DNA of 64,000 nucleotides from Heligmosomoides polygyrus polygyrus (GCA_947396885.1 OX377204.1:41191975-41255974), one strand, 5' to 3'; counted from the stretch's first letter, positions 11,124-22,689 are shown. Made by a program: numbers and translations. The notes: generated by a model not told the origin, from the sequence alone.

Positions 11124-13416
11124 CATTATGGGCCCATCTTACCTACTAATTGGTGTTCCTGACAACTGAGTGAGAACAACAGCATGCCATGAAGATTCTC
11201 TATTAGAAGCTGACTCGGTGCTTCTAGTATCATTGAGGGTCAGATCTTGTTCAGATATAGGTCCAGAAACTAATGCTGGAGCGTGTCTGTCAGTCTCACC
11301 TTACCTCACCGTACTCCACTATAACATTAGGAACGGACCCCAAATTCGTTCATGAACACTACACACAGAAAAGCTTTTACGAATTTTTGATACCACAATG
11401 TACCACACGAGGCTTTTAGACCCTTTTATACAGCAGGGTCTGACGTTCCGACATTTCATCGTTGTCAGAGGCCTACGTCCGCCACTAAAGGCCGATCGAT
11501 TTACACCCTGCACTTGCTCGAGTAGTTAGTCCTTACTGCTCTGAGGGCGAAAATCGCCCCTTAGAGGTGGACCTAGGCCTCTGAAGACGACGGAATGACG
11601 AAAAGTCAGGAAAGGAAAGCTTAAATCATAGCGTTATCAAATGTGTACCAACTGCGATATTTATTCCGCTTCCTTTTCACTGTGGTCTATTTTTTCAGAT
11701 GATTCGAAGGATAATTGAAGACATCTTTGGAGGATCGTGGGGTGTTCTTATTATAAGAAATCCAGCTCTGGTCTCAAGCGGTAAGTAAAAGAATAATGTG
11801 CCGCACAAAGGACAACATTTTTAACTTTTTGCTTGCTGCTCTCGAACGGATCGATTGGACCTTCTGCTTATACGGTGGATTTTCTGCCTATTTCTCAAGA
11901 AAATCTCTGCTGACAGAAATGGCTTCCACTAGGAAATGCCTGAGATGTTGCTTTAAAAATGACCTAACTTAGGCCAAACGCTTAAGTGGAATGATGCTGA
12001 AAACTAACGATAAGTTTATGAAAAAGCGCTCTTGGCTAGTACAATATAATGTACGTGCTCAAAGATTTTGACCCCACTATACTTTCACTTTATCAAATCT
12101 CTGAAAACGAGAGCAAACGTGTTTCAGAAATTCATTGGACAATACCGGATCACAACAACTCGGACGGTTCGCCTGCATTTTGCCTTGCCGTTGTCAAGGG
12201 GTTCTCATCACGGTTTTAAATTCTCCTTAAAGAGGATGTATGAGGTAAATAAATTCAGGTGGCAGTACAACGTTTTCAAGACCGGCTCCAAGGACCAGAA
12301 AGACCGAGTAACAGTGGAAAGCATCGTGAACAGGTTCTCATTTCAAAAGCCTAAGCGGGTATAGAGCTACGTGTGCAACAGCCGCCTCATTCGTCGTACA
12401 AATTCGATCCGTTGTTCACCACGTCTAGACTGTTGACGTCAGCAAAAGTTTTGCTGTCTTGTTTCACTAAAGCTTTGAAGATTAGTCAGCGTTTCAAGCT
12501 GTGCCACCGAAAGGCGCTGCTGGTCCTATTCGCTGCGAATATTGCAGTCTATCGACATTTTCCTCGACAGGAACTTTGCTGTAAAATGTTGGGAACTTAG
12601 AGCATTCCTACCTAACCGTAGAGTGTATATGAATTTATTTGTGGTATTGTTCTACTGTATGTAGTATGACCACAAGAAGTACATTGTCCATCAAATATTT
12701 CAGAATTCGGCAAGCTGATGAGAAGCAAAGGCCGTCCAGAATGACAGTACGACAGTTCGACGAGATGCTTGCAAGGTCGATTCGACTAGAACGCCACGAC
12801 TGATACTGTTACAAACATAAAATTTGTTCTCAAGTTGTTCGAAACTCTCTATGCTAGATCTTTTATTTCGAGTTCAACGCCGGCTATCAGTGCTAATCAA
12901 ATCACATCAAAATGGTTACGAACACCAAACGCACACACCCAACGAGTGTAACCTGCAGTTGTTCATTTAAAAAATATATAGTGCTTTCCGCCGCGTATAC
13001 AGTCCTACTGAAGGCCTCCTTTCATTCACATTAAGGGTGAATAAAAATATAAGCACGAACTAATTCTCAAGCGAGTTTTCACGAAGCATTCCGTTACTGA
13101 TGATGCAGCTGGAATTCAAAGAGTGGCGATAACATTGATAGACGTTTTCATACGAACTGTGACCTACTGTCTCTTCAGTTGCCGTACATTAAAGACGGAA
13201 ATTGAGACAACGTTATTTCTCGATATTGACTGATTTTATATATGCTAGCACAAAGCGCACTGGCACATATCACGCTCATGTTTCAAGGAATGTTTGTGTT
13301 TTACCATGCTTAAGCAGAAATTGTATTCATTAAATGCATCGCTAAGCATTCTTAGTGAGCGGAAATATCGCTCTAGCATTTTATGTGATAGCGTCAGCTA
13401 ACTACATAAATGTGAC
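11124..13416. other. No gene or repeat recognised
   Basis: 2.3 kb between two LINEs. Small frames (for example 98 codons at 12068-12364 and 75 codons at 12373-12600, + strand) have no motif or splice context that would support a gene. No inverted ends or tandem repeats seen. Confidence 0.45.
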
Positions 13417-15550
13417 TGTATAAGTTGTATCACCTGTATCACCTGCCGTCCCGTTGATAATCCTGACCTGTCACCTGTATCACCCGTCGCCCCGTTGATC
13501 CTCGACTTGCTCGAGCGGGCGCTAGCAGCGTCTCTATTCGCCCTGTCGCCTGCCAGAGTGCTCCAATGGATCATCCTCGAATAGCGGACACGAAGAGCGT
13601 CATAGCAGTCGTTCAGAGCTTTCACGAAGAAGTCCGACCAACGCAATGGTGAGCGCCCCCGTGTTCTCTTGACATCCCGCGGAATCCAGTCGGTGATAGC
13701 TCTCGTCCAGCGGGTGTCTGCGAATCGCATTACGTGGCCGGCCCACCTAATTTTCGACAACTTGGTCCATGCGACAGCGTCTCTTATCTTCGAACGTCGG
13801 CGAAGTTCGGAACTCCGGAGGCCTTCTCTCACTTGCGTGAGTCGTGTCACTCCGAGCATCGTCCTCTCGATTCCACGCTGCGCGACGCTGATCGCGTGTT
13901 CATCCTGCTTTCGTATAGCCCAGGTCTCTGAGGCGTGTGTTAGGGCAGGAAGAACAGTGGACTCGAATAGGTGGGCACGGAGTCGGACGTTCTTCGTCTT
14001 CTTCGCGACTTCTTCGACGCTCTTGAAAGCTCCCCAAGCCGCTCGTTTCCTCCTGCTCAGATCTGGCGCTAGGTCGTTGGCCATATTGATTTCGCGACCC
14101 AGATACACGTAGCTGGAGCATTCGGAGATGTTCGTTCCGTTAAGCGAGAATGAAGCATCAGAAACTTGTCCGTTTTTCATGAATATCGTCTTCGTAAGAT
14201 TCAGCTGCAGTCCAACGTTCCCACATACACGATCAAAGTCGGTCAGCATTCGCCCCGCCTGGCTGATGCTCGGTGTTATGAGCACGATGCCGTCAGCGAA
14301 GCGAAGATGATGTAGTTGCCGGCCGTTGACTTTCACTCCCATGTCTTCTCATTCTAGTCCGCGCATGACGTTTTCGAGGGTGGCGCTGAAGAGCTTCGGG
14401 GATATGGTATCCTCTTGCCGAACCCCTCTCTTTACGTCGATAACGACGTCGTTGTAGAATGGTGAGATCTTGGACGTGAATCAACTGTACAACTCTCGAA
14501 AGACTCTGATGAACCGAGCAGAAAGACCTAGTGAGCAGGGCTTCGATGACCGCTTCAGTTTCGACGGAGTTCAATGCCTTCTTCAGGTCGATGAACGTAA
14601 GCCACAGCGGCAGCTTTAACTCTCGCGATACTTCGATGAGCTTCGTAACGGTGTAGCCGGTCGTGCCGAACCGAAATCCTGGCTGTTCGCATGACTGCTC
14701 TTCGTCCAGCGTTCTGCTAATCCTATTCAGGATGTCCCAAGTGAACAGTTTGTAGACTACGGACAGCAGGCAGATCGGGCGATAGTTGCCAATGTCGTGC
14801 ACGTCTCCTTTTTTGTACAGCAAGACGGTCTTGCTGGTCTTCCACTGAGATGGAACCTTGAACTCCGACAGGTAGCGTGTGAAGAGCCACTCCACGGCGT
14901 TGATGAGCGCTGGTGGGAGGTTTTTCAGGTGTTCAGGTCTGATCCTGTCAGAACCAGGTGATGTGCGTTTCTCCACCGACGAGATGTCGTGCCTTATCTG
15001 AAGGACGCATCCATCCTCCGGAAGGTGGCATGGGAGCAGGTGGACGTGGCTACTGAAGAGATCGGTGTAGAAGTCGTGGATGACCTTCTCCAGAGATGAC
15101 GGCTCCATCGGGACCTCAGAGAGCGGTCGTCTTTGTCTTGGAGTGGCGAAGTTCAGATTGGCATTGCGTATGCTCAACCCTGCCTCTGCAGCTTCAGCAA
15201 CACTTTCGCCCTTCTGCCCTTGAGATCTTCCATTATCGCCGCTCTGCATAGCTTCGCAAGCTCGAGACGTCAGTTGGTACATGGTTGCCTGATGCTCGTG
15301 CTTATTCATGCTGGTGTATCAGCTCGAGAGTGTCTGGAAACAGACGCCTCTTGGTGGTTTTCAAGCTCTCGGCTCCATTAGCACTATCGCGAAGATGGTG
15401 CACGAAACGGTCGTATTCTTCGTCAATGTGGTCCATGACGGCGTCTTCCCAAAGGCAGGCAAGAGAGGTATAAAAGTCCCACTTGGTCGTTCTGGGAATC
15501 CTCTTCTTGAACTTTGCGGCCTTCTCTCCTTGACGCGAATACGGAACCAC
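13398..15550 (-). pseudogene. RTE-A endonuclease/RT polyprotein, broken
   Basis: Three frames that together match the intact 971-residue RTE-A protein from about residue 270 to the end. The frame ends overlap by a few codons (15302/15309 and 14293/14342), showing single frameshifts. The RT active-site box reads FADG in place of FADD, replacing a catalytic aspartate, so even a repaired frame would lack polymerase activity. The tail keeps [33 protein letters not shown] and [16 protein letters not shown]. Confidence 0.85.
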
Positions 15551-15746
15551 GCGCGAAGGAGGCGGTGGTCCGATCTCGTGTGGAACTTGAGGACAACGGA
15601 GACGTCGGTCAGGCTATACTTGCGGCTGAAGATGATGTGATCGATCTCATTGTAGAACTGGCCATCGGGGGATTCGCAGGTCCATTGTAGGGTGGGAGGC
15701 TTCTGGAACTATGAGTTTTCAGAAGCCTCCCCCGCTACGATGTGGT
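13417..15746 (-). mobile_element. RTE-A LINE, 5'-truncated copy
   Basis: Colinear with the 3' two thirds of the intact RTE-A at 49676-53079 and highly similar to it. The 3' end carries tandem TGTATCACC-type units (13426-13490), the RTE-A tail. Coding frames on the - strand are broken: 15302-15550 (end of endonuclease), 14293-15309 (linker and RT) and 13398-14342 (RT palm, with FADGIV instead of FADDIV, and the C-terminal tail). The 5' edge at 15682-15746 is an inverted duplicate of the adjoining element sequence. No clear TSD found. Confidence 0.85.
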
Positions 15747-16199
15747 AGGTGTGTCAACTAAGTGGTAACAATCTATAAATTCAGTGCCTTGTGGTCCATC
15801 AAAAAAGTTTATTCTCAGTCATATTGTTCTGAACTCAAACACGAACCAGTGCAGCACTAAATTTTAAATAACCCATTATTTTGTAGAGGTCGCACTCAAG
15901 CCGTCTGACAGCTCCTTAGTGTGTTCATCCTAGCCTCCTTTCGGAGCCGCTTGAGACTTCTAGTAGTTCGACCAGCAGTGCGCGATTTCTTCGTCATGAT
16001 TCTTCTCTTCCCTGCTGTTCACCGTGATACAAACCCATCACGATATATACTTGTAGTCAATCAATTAAAATTGTTCTTCTTATTTGCTTTCAAGAATGTA
16101 TTTTGTACTCTAGAATGCAAAAGCTACATAGGCTTGAAAGCATTGTTTCCCAAAATTTGATAATAAAAACTAAGCTGGGAATGGATAATTAAATTTAAG
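15747..16199. other. No gene recognised
   Basis: About 450 bp of AT-rich sequence with no motif-bearing frame and no repeat structure that I can see. Confidence 0.45.
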
Positions 16200-16990
16200 G
16201 CTCCATCTTATGAAGTACAAGTGCTCCGACACGCCTGTCAGCGTGTCTCGCACTTGCGCGCTTCGCGCGACCTTAGAGAATTGCTAAATCGCTGAGGTAT
16301 GAGCAATAGACACGCCATCTGTGGGACAAAATAGCGCAAATGCACCACACAGCAGAGCTGGGAAGGAACACTGAGGTATGAGCAATAGACACATCTTACG
16401 AAACTATGGGTGTTGTTTGGTGTTGGCGTATAGCCAACAGATACGTCTTGCGAAACCTCGTCATGTGGTTGTCCGCTCCCGTCTGACAGTAGGCTGTCGA
16501 TGAATAGCTTACTGTCAGACGGGATGATACAAGCTACGTCTTCGACAACTCTTAAGCATCCCCAGAAACCTTGGACAAAACTTAGGGTGGACTACAAAGT
16601 AGGATGCTAAGCACTGAGGTAAATTGAGTGCAAAAAGCCTCATCTATGGGGCAAAATAGTGCAAATGCACCTCATAACAGAGCTGGGAAGGAACACTGAT
16701 GTATGTCCTAGACAGGTCTTGCGATACCTCGTCATGTGGTTGTCGCTACCCGTCTGACAGTGTGCCGTCGATGATACGGCAGGCGACGTCTTCGACAACA
16801 CTTACGAATCCCCAGGCGCCTTGGGCGAAATCTAAGGTGGACTACCTCCTTCTCAAGCCGGAGGGTCAATATCGGCTGACTGCGATCGATACCTCTAAAA
16901 CGAACTTCAGATTCGTGTTCGGCGACCTCGATTACTCATAGGGTTGAAGTTGCAGACCGCTTAGTGGATTATTATATTGTATGATATGAT
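16200..16990. repeat. Dispersed repeat with two tandem ~310-bp units
   Basis: Two direct copies (about 16317-16590 and 16625-16845) share CAAATGCACC, CAGAGCTGGGAAGGAACACTGA, CCTCGTCATGTGG, CGTCTGACAGT and ACGTCTTCGACAAC blocks. A third copy lies at 33400-33600. The segment 16865-16990 matches the 128-bp units of 34245-34600, and the end GCTTAGTGGATTATTATAT recurs at 33374 and 34868. One repeat family therefore underlies both regions; its class is unknown. Confidence 0.7.
16478..16523. repeat. 14-bp perfect hairpin
   Basis: CCCGTCTGACAGTA is followed after 18 bases by its exact reverse complement. In the sister units the first arm is present (CGTCTGACAGT/CGTCTGGCAGT) but the inverted arm is not, so the second arm is an addition in this copy. 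Confidence 0.85.
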
Positions 16991-17829
16991 ACCTACAAGT
17001 GGTAGGTGCTTGCATGAATCATCCAGAAATACGCTGGTGCCGGTGAGTAGCACCAATTGATTGACATTAAATAAAATCAGTTATACAGGATACAAGAGCT
17101 ACGACAACCTATGGCCAGGTTCAGAGTCTTGCGGCACCACACCGCCATCATGTCTCTTTCGCTCCTATCGTGTTGGGACCCAAGTTCACCTATAGTGGGA
17201 GCCGTGCCGAGGACGAGTGATCGCAATGCCGCATGACGAACGTGATGCGAGTACAACCATAGTCCACTGCTGAGGGGGATCCGCATGGAACCGCCTGGGG
17301 TAAGATTCGTTCCACTCTACTTTTCTCGATATAACGAAATTTTTGACTGCGCCTTTATCTGTCTACTTGTATTTTAGTATTGCGTTCTTTATATTGTCGG
17401 GATCGGTAACAAGAGGAGGGAGGGAAGGGAAAGTGCACCTTCTGTTTCTTTGGGAAATGTCGTTAGTTTCTTAATTGTGGTTGGTATTTTTCTTCGAAAA
17501 TTCGCGCTGTGCTATATTTATGCATTCATGATAGGAAAGTAATCTGGTTTATTTTGATGAGTTCTGCCCCTCCCCCTTTCCCAGGGGCCAGATACGTCAA
17601 CGACTCATAGCAACTCAACGAAGAAAATACAGCCGAAATCCCTGATGGCGTGGCTTATCGCTGGTGAAACGTTTTACCATATCGCTTGATAGCAATTGTT
17701 ATTAGGGATTTTTCGGTCTATTTTTTTCTAACTCCTGTTTTTGCAAAAAAAAAAGATTGCGATATGGATGTGTTATCTCTTATCGTGCTATTCAACATGG
17801 CACTCGACTACGTAATGAGAAAAACGACA
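16991..17829. other. No gene; one MITE half-copy
   Basis: No protein motif. Contains an inverted-repeat element related to the one at 45825 (about 17583-17725): GGGGCCAGATACGTCAACGAC, ACAGCCGAAATCCCTGATGGCG and CCATATCGCTTGATAGC blocks, with a decayed right half. Confidence 0.5.
17583..17725. mobile_element. MITE, decayed copy of the 45825 family
   Basis: Left half matches the right half (reverse complement) of the MITE at 45825-45997: end GGGGCC, CAACGACT, ACAGCCGAAATCCCTGAT, and the ATATCGCTTGATAG centre. The right half has degenerated to a poly-T-rich tract, so the far end cannot be placed exactly. Confidence 0.6.
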
Positions 17830-17988
17830 GCTGAAGTGCAATGAGGTATTCTTTGGCCTTGAGGAAGTCTTATAGAACTGGGCTTTACTGAGGACATTGC
17901 CATATTCGCTGAGGACAACGATACTCTCCAAAGAAGTACAGAACGCATGAGCCAGGAAGTAGGCAAAATTCCGAACGTTTCCAAATTA
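17830..17988 (+). pseudogene. LINE reverse-transcriptase fragment, left of insertion
   Basis: The frame ending at 17988 reads LGFTEDIAIFAEDNDTLQ, then ERMSQEVGKI and NVSKL: the RT palm segment around the (Y/F)xDD box (here FTED) and the following helix. Joined directly to 30023, it continues in frame with DAKTQ, which is where LINE RTs carry an N/D-x-x-K-T-x motif. The sequence was therefore continuous before the element at 17989-30020 inserted. Family within LINEs not determined. Confidence 0.7.
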
Positions 17989-18322
17989 CAGGGTGCGTAA
18001 AAAGTATTGACGCACTGAACCTAAGCGTTAGAAATGGCAACACATTATAAAATTTAACAAATTTATATACGATAGGTCAACAATGATCTTGCTAACAGAA
18101 TAGCATGACTTGAAGAAATAAAGTCACTCTTTTTAAAACATCTTAAACATAAAGCAAAACTTGTTCTGTATTGTTTACTGACAACAGCTAAATATAACCA
18201 CATACAAAATAAAAACACCACTGTGAAAAAGGATTATTTTAATGTAGTAGTACCTTACTACACACTAAATAGATATAATCAACTTTAACAAAATATTTAA
18301 TAGCATCTACACTATTGAATTT

Positions 18323-18619
18323 ATGAAGACTTTACAATCAAATAAATTATCTTTTAGAGTAGTCTACAAATACGATCCTCCAATGTCAACCAAAACTTTT
18401 AATTACAATAAGTTTCTTAAATCACTAAATAACAACAACATTTCTCACACTTTATCTAATCCTGGTCTATGTGAAACAATTTATGTAAACGATAATAAAT
18501 TTATCAACAAACATCATAATCATATTATAACAGGTAATTTAGAAACTGTTGAAGATACAGCTCTAAGAAAATTATTTAGTAAAGGCCCTAAATATAGGGT
18601 AGGTAAAAAAACTAGATAG
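18323..18619 (+). CDS. Penelope-like element, N-terminal domain frame
   Basis: 98 codons, strongly AT-rich. It contains FNYNKFLKSL, then CETIYVNDNKFINKHHNHIITGNL and LRKLFSKGPKYR. A HVITGDL-then-FSKGPKYR arrangement precedes the RT in a group of metazoan Penelope-like RT proteins that I recognise by pattern. It lies 8 bp upstream of the next frame (18627) and was presumably once continuous with it. No protein motif beyond these is identified. The family assignment depends on the downstream RT. Confidence 0.6.
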   Translation: MKTLQSNKLSFRVVYKYDPPMSTKTFNYNKFLKSLNNNNISHTLSNPGLCETIYVNDNKFINKHHNHIITGNLETVEDTALRKLFSKGPKYRVGKKTR

Positions 18620-18626
18620 AGAAAAA

Positions 18627-18893
18627 ATGAAGGTCACATATAACGACGCTATTGACGCTGTCATCGAAAACATCAAAAATAAATATAAATTGAATGCTGA
18701 CAACATAAATCAAATAAGAAAATATTTTATTTTACAATATGGAAACAAAGTCAAGCCTATATTAAATAATAACCGAGAAAAATCTGAAATTATTCCATAC
18801 AATCAAATAATAGATCACTTTGTCTTTTGCCCGCTTGACAAAGCCTCTAACAACTACGGTATAATATGTAAAAAAAATACTATCTTAAAATAA
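18627..18893 (+). CDS. Penelope-like element, pre-RT domain frame
   Basis: 88 codons. Ends with FVFCPLDKASNNYGIICKK, the conserved segment (xPADKxxNNxxxICKK in relatives) that leads into the RT domain; the next frame opens with MKELGI, which normally follows within a few residues. A single frame slip at about 18893 therefore separates the two. The N-terminal part is Lys/Asn-rich, as expected from the base composition. No independent function is inferred. Confidence 0.65.
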   Translation: MKVTYNDAIDAVIENIKNKYKLNADNINQIRKYFILQYGNKVKPILNNNREKSEIIPYNQIIDHFVFCPLDKASNNYGIICKKNTILK

Positions 18894-18895
18894 CT

Positions 18896-20008
18896 ATGAA
18901 AGAACTGGGAATAGCCATTGATAGACATAATGTACTCTTCACAACAAAAAATCAAGCAGGCAAAGTGTATAGTTACATACCCAACCTTAGCGAATCTGAC
19001 TTCTTACGTAAACACAACCTTTTTAATACGAATAACGGTTTAAGAATTAACAGTAACACCGGAATTTCTATAATCTACTGCCTACCTAAAATGCACAAGG
19101 GCCCAATAAGTTTCAGATTTATTACAGGCGCATCCAAGAGTAGTATTAAAAACCTTGCCCTACAATTACAATGTATATTCACATTTGTTAAGAAGCATTT
19201 CATTAACTACTGTAACATAGTAGCTAACCGAAGCAGATCTACAAAGATATATTGGGCAATTAATAATACAAATATTGCCTACGAACTAAACGCACTACAA
19301 GACGACCATTTAAAACTCTATTCGGCGGACTTTAAAGATATGTTTACTAACCAACTTCATAAGACTATCTTAGACAAAATAGCGATTCTACTCAAAATCT
19401 GTTTCAAAAATGCCAATAAAAATTTCATAGCCTGTAATGGATACAGAACATTTTACACTAATGAAACAAATTTGAATTCTCGATACAAAATATTTAATAT
19501 GCAAGGCATTATGCATTATGTTAATTTCTTACTTAAAAATAGCTATGTGGTATTCAGCTCAACATTTTCTAGACAAAATAAAGGTGTTCCTCAAGGAGGC
19601 AACTTTAGTCCACTACTTGCAGATATCACAGTGTCTATATTGGAATACGAATTCGCTAAATCGTTTGTCGCTAGTAGTAATAACATATTTATACCATACA
19701 GATATATGGATGATCTACTTGTAGTTCATAACTTAAATGAAAAGCATGTGGACGACATTTTAAAGCTAGTCTATAAAGATACTCTGGAATTGAAAAAGGC
19801 GCATATTAATGAACATCACTGCAATTATTTGGACATTACATTAAGAATTATCAATAGTAGAATAGAAGCAAGAATGCACAATAAAACAGATGATTTCAAC
19901 TTTAAAGTTTTAAGGTTTCCACATTTTACGTCAGCAGTCTCCATAAATATCAAAAAAGCCATAATTTTATCGGAAACATTAAGAATAGCAAACATTGTTC
20001 TGACCTAG
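18896..20008 (+). CDS. Penelope-like reverse transcriptase
   Basis: 370 codons. RT landmarks in order: YCLPKMHKGPISFRFI (about residues 62-77), YSADFKDMFTNQ (RT motif with catalytic Asp), GVPQGGNFSPLLADI and YRYMDDLLV (catalytic YxDD box, about residues 270-280), then LDITLRI and LRFPHFTS. The PKxHK block and the QGGNFSP block are those of Penelope-like elements and related RTs rather than LINE or LTR RTs. A frame slip near 20005 moves the C-terminal extension (LEYFLEKVVELKNILKHNG...) to another frame ending at 20197. No GIY-YIG endonuclease is visible. AT content is far above the flanking LINEs. Probably inactive because of three frame breaks, although all RT motifs are intact. Confidence 0.8.
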   Translation: MKELGIAIDRHNVLFTTKNQAGKVYSYIPNLSESDFLRKHNLFNTNNGLRINSNTGISIIYCLPKMHKGPISFRFITGASKSSIKNLALQLQCIFTFVKKHFINYCNIVANRSRSTKIYWAINNTNIAYELNALQDDHLKLYSADFKDMFTNQLHKTILDKIAILLKICFKNANKNFIACNGYRTFYTNETNLNSRYKIFNMQGIMHYVNFLLKNSYVVFSSTFSRQNKGVPQGGNFSPLLADITVSILEYEFAKSFVASSNNIFIPYRYMDDLLVVHNLNEKHVDDILKLVYKDTLELKKAHINEHHCNYLDITLRIINSRIEARMHNKTDDFNFKVLRFPHFTSAVSINIKKAIILSETLRIANIVLT

Positions 20009-20572
20009 AGTATTTTCTAGAAAAAGTTGTTGAATTGAAAAATATTTTAAAGCATAACGGCACATACACAAAAGAGTTCATTGTTTCGAACATAATTAAA
20101 TATTTATATAAACACAGATTTATATATTGTAAGTTCAAATTTCATCAAGTTAAAGACAATCTATCTATATTTTTACGAAAAACTTTTGATGAATGAAGAT
20201 TACATAAAATAAAAATCTGTTAAATCTTTTATTTGCTATAATGCGTAATATATTTATTTAATATACAATATAAATTATTAATACTATCCAATAATTAAAA
20301 CGATACCGTTTTGTTTGGCTGTTAGTTTTATTGCACTCTGTTTTCTACAGTAAGTATAGTTATGCAACCCTTCTCAATGATACAACCAGTTTTGCCATAT
20401 TTGAATTATAAATGAGAATTAGTTTGGATATCACTATATATAACAGTCTACTGACTTCCTTATTTGTAAGTGTACCACTATAGAGTGCGGTGACTGGCAA
20501 AATGACAAGTCGTTCAATTTTGAACAGTGATAAGAATACAATAAGGTATTAATAATAATGATAACTAGAAAT
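20009..20572. other. AT-rich 3' part of the Penelope-like region
   Basis: 20005-20197 encodes, in a shifted frame, the continuation of the RT protein (NGTYTKEF, VSNIIKYLYKHRF) and stops with TGA. From 20198 to the RTE-B target site the sequence is AT-rich and non-coding. The same composition resumes on the far side of RTE-B (28635-29250). Confidence 0.6.
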
Positions 20573-20633
20573 GTTGTGATGTTTACTTTAATACTTTGAT
20601 ACTTTGATGGTCCTTTGTCGGCTGCAGGTCTTC

Positions 20634-21758
20634 TCAGCGGGGACCACAACTCTTCCAGACCGCTCGATCTCTGGCTGCTTGCATCCAGCGAGGGAGACTC
20701 CGCTTTCTGAAAGATCTTGAGAATGAGTCTGCCCATCGCGTTGGCGGTCGTCCCAGTGGTCTCTTATGGTCTCTCGGGAGCCATTCTATGACACGAAGAC
20801 TCCATCTATCGTCCTTTCGTCGAAGCAGGTGTCCGGCCCAGCGATATTTGGACTTCTTCATGTACTGCAGCGGGTCTGCTAATTGCGACTTCTCCCGTAG
20901 CTCCGAGCTTCGTAGGCCTTCTTGCCATTGCGTCGAAGGCTTGCCCTTAGAAGACATCTCTTCAGTGCACGATGCGTAGTTTGCATCGCTCTGGCGATTG
21001 TCTTGTTGTCGGGCCAGGTTTCCGTCGCGTAACACATCGCAGGCAGTACAGAGGCGTTGAATATCGAGGCCCTGAGGCCGGGATCCTTGACCGGTGACTT
21101 CGCGAATCGAACTGAAGGCTGCCCATGCTGCGCGTCTCCTGCGGGCGATTTCAGGAGCGAGGTCGTTATCCATGTTCAGCTCTTTTCCCAGATAGACGTA
21201 GGAGTCGACCTGTTGCAGAGCGACACCATTTAACCTTACGAGTCCCGTGTCACACCACTGGTTGACCATAAATTGTGTCTTGGACATTTTCATGTCCAAT
21301 CCAATCTTCATACCTGCCACATTGAGCTCGTTCAGCATTTCCTCGGCTTCTGCCGTGCTGGTAGAGATGAGAACAATATCGTCGGCAAAGCGAAGGTTGC
21401 TGATCCATTTACCGTCGACAAGGTAGCCTTTTTCGTCCCAGTTCAAGTCTTTCATGGCATCCTGGAGTGCCGCTGTGAATAGCTTGGGAGAAATCGTGTC
21501 TCCCTGCCGTACTCCTTTCCCGATAGGAATTTTAAGCTTTCGATCGAACAACTGGATGGTAGTCGATGTGTTCGAGAAGCATTCGTCGAGAAGTCGGATG
21601 TAGGGCGATGGTATACCAGCGTGCACAAGGGCGTTCAGAACGGCGTTGATTTCCACGGAGTCGAACGCTTTCCGATAATCCTCGAAGACAAGGACAAGTG
21701 GGAGGTGGTATTCGCGGCTCCTTTCGATGAGCTGTGAGACAGTCTGAATATGGTCCAT
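20634..21758 (-). pseudogene. RTE-B reverse transcriptase core and C-terminal tail
   Basis: 374 codons following a TGA directly after GFRKDFS of the preceding frame. Motifs: DHIQTVSQLIERSREY, FEDYRKAFDSVE (FEDYRKAF where RTE-A has FIDLKKAF), [26 protein letters not shown] (catalytic FADD, about residues 123-133), SKTQFM, YVYLGKELNMDND. A segment near 20950-21110 reads out of frame (compensating frameshifts), then the normal tail resumes with LRSSELREKSQ, YRWAGHLLRRKDDRW and WLPRDHKRPLGRPPTRW. Active-site residues persist but the element is broken elsewhere. Confidence 0.88.
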
Positions 21759-22079
21759 TCAGGAGAAATCCTTGCGAAACCCTGCTTGCTCCACTGGCTG
21801 ATATTCATCCAAGCAACGCTCCATGCGGTTAAGCAGTATCTTGGTGAAGATCTTGTACACTACCGAGAGAAGACTGATGGGTCGATAGTTGTTGATATCC
21901 TCCTGCTGACCTTTTTTGAAGATTAAAACTGTTTTTGATTCCTTCCATGAGTCCGGAATCCTACCAATTCGAAGGTAGTGGTTGAAGTGCTTGGCAAGAA
22001 GTGAGCAAACGGCACTGCTACCCGCACGAAGGAGGTCAGCAGAAATGCCGTCCGGTCCGGGAGCAGTGCCCGGCTTCAT
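21759..22079 (-). pseudogene. RTE-B reverse transcriptase, fingers region
   Basis: 106 codons bounded by in-frame stops. Contains PGTAPGPDGISADLLRAG, FNHYLRIGRIPDSWKESKTVLIFKKG, NNYRPISLLSVVYKIFTKILLNRM and QPVEQAGFRKDFS, the RT fingers blocks immediately upstream of the palm. It reads straight on into 20634-21758 apart from one TGA. Upstream of it the frame runs to the LTR element at 22209 through another TGA near 22080. Confidence 0.88.
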
Positions 22080-22208
22080 CCTTCAGATAGCATGAGCAAC
22101 TTCTGATTCCAGAATGGGAGGTACATCCTCAGCTGGTGGCATCAAGCATTTCGGGACAGGGATGGAAGAACGGAACAGATCTGTGTAGAATTCCTGAACG
22201 ATGGCCTC

Positions 22209-22689
22209 TATAATAACTCTGAGCGCGCACTGTGTTCAACAGTGTAGCGGGTGAACGCCCGGTGTTATTACTTGTTATTTATTTTATTTTATGCTCTATA
22301 AATTTGCGAACAAAACGCTTAGTCCTCGCATTAGTTTATTATAATTTCAGACATAAATGTTATGTCCAACGACATCAAAAGTAAAGAGGGCAGGTGTCAG
22401 CCTGACGGCCGAGCACCACCGAGCCCACACACCACTGTCAACCCGGGAGGGCGTTTTCTGTACTCTCTGGGTTGCGGGGCTCTAAGTGATGGCTTAATGG
22501 GGGTCCCGATAGCCAGTGGGCAAACTCCCGCACGGGTAGTTTTAATGGGGCCCAATGGCGTCGGGTAAGACAAGGCTAGGCGTTACTGGGTGACCTAATC
22601 AATCTCCCGTGGATTGGCTATGCTTCTCTTTTACCGTAGCCTACGTCCCATCTCCCTACAGGATTTCATCCCCTTACAATTTCCTTACA
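22209..22689 (-). repeat. 3' LTR of the gypsy element
   Basis: 481 bp, near-identical to 26616-27083. In element orientation it begins TGTAAGG and ends TTATTATA, so the usual terminal CA is absent. Relative to the other LTR it holds an extra 12 bases near 22232-22243. It contains open frames (22362-22568) in both LTRs that reflect sequence identity and not genes. Confidence 0.9.

Noticed and set aside
12068..12600. Two adjacent + strand frames of 98 and 75 codons as a possible gene
   Set aside because: No motif and no consistent splice junction joining them.
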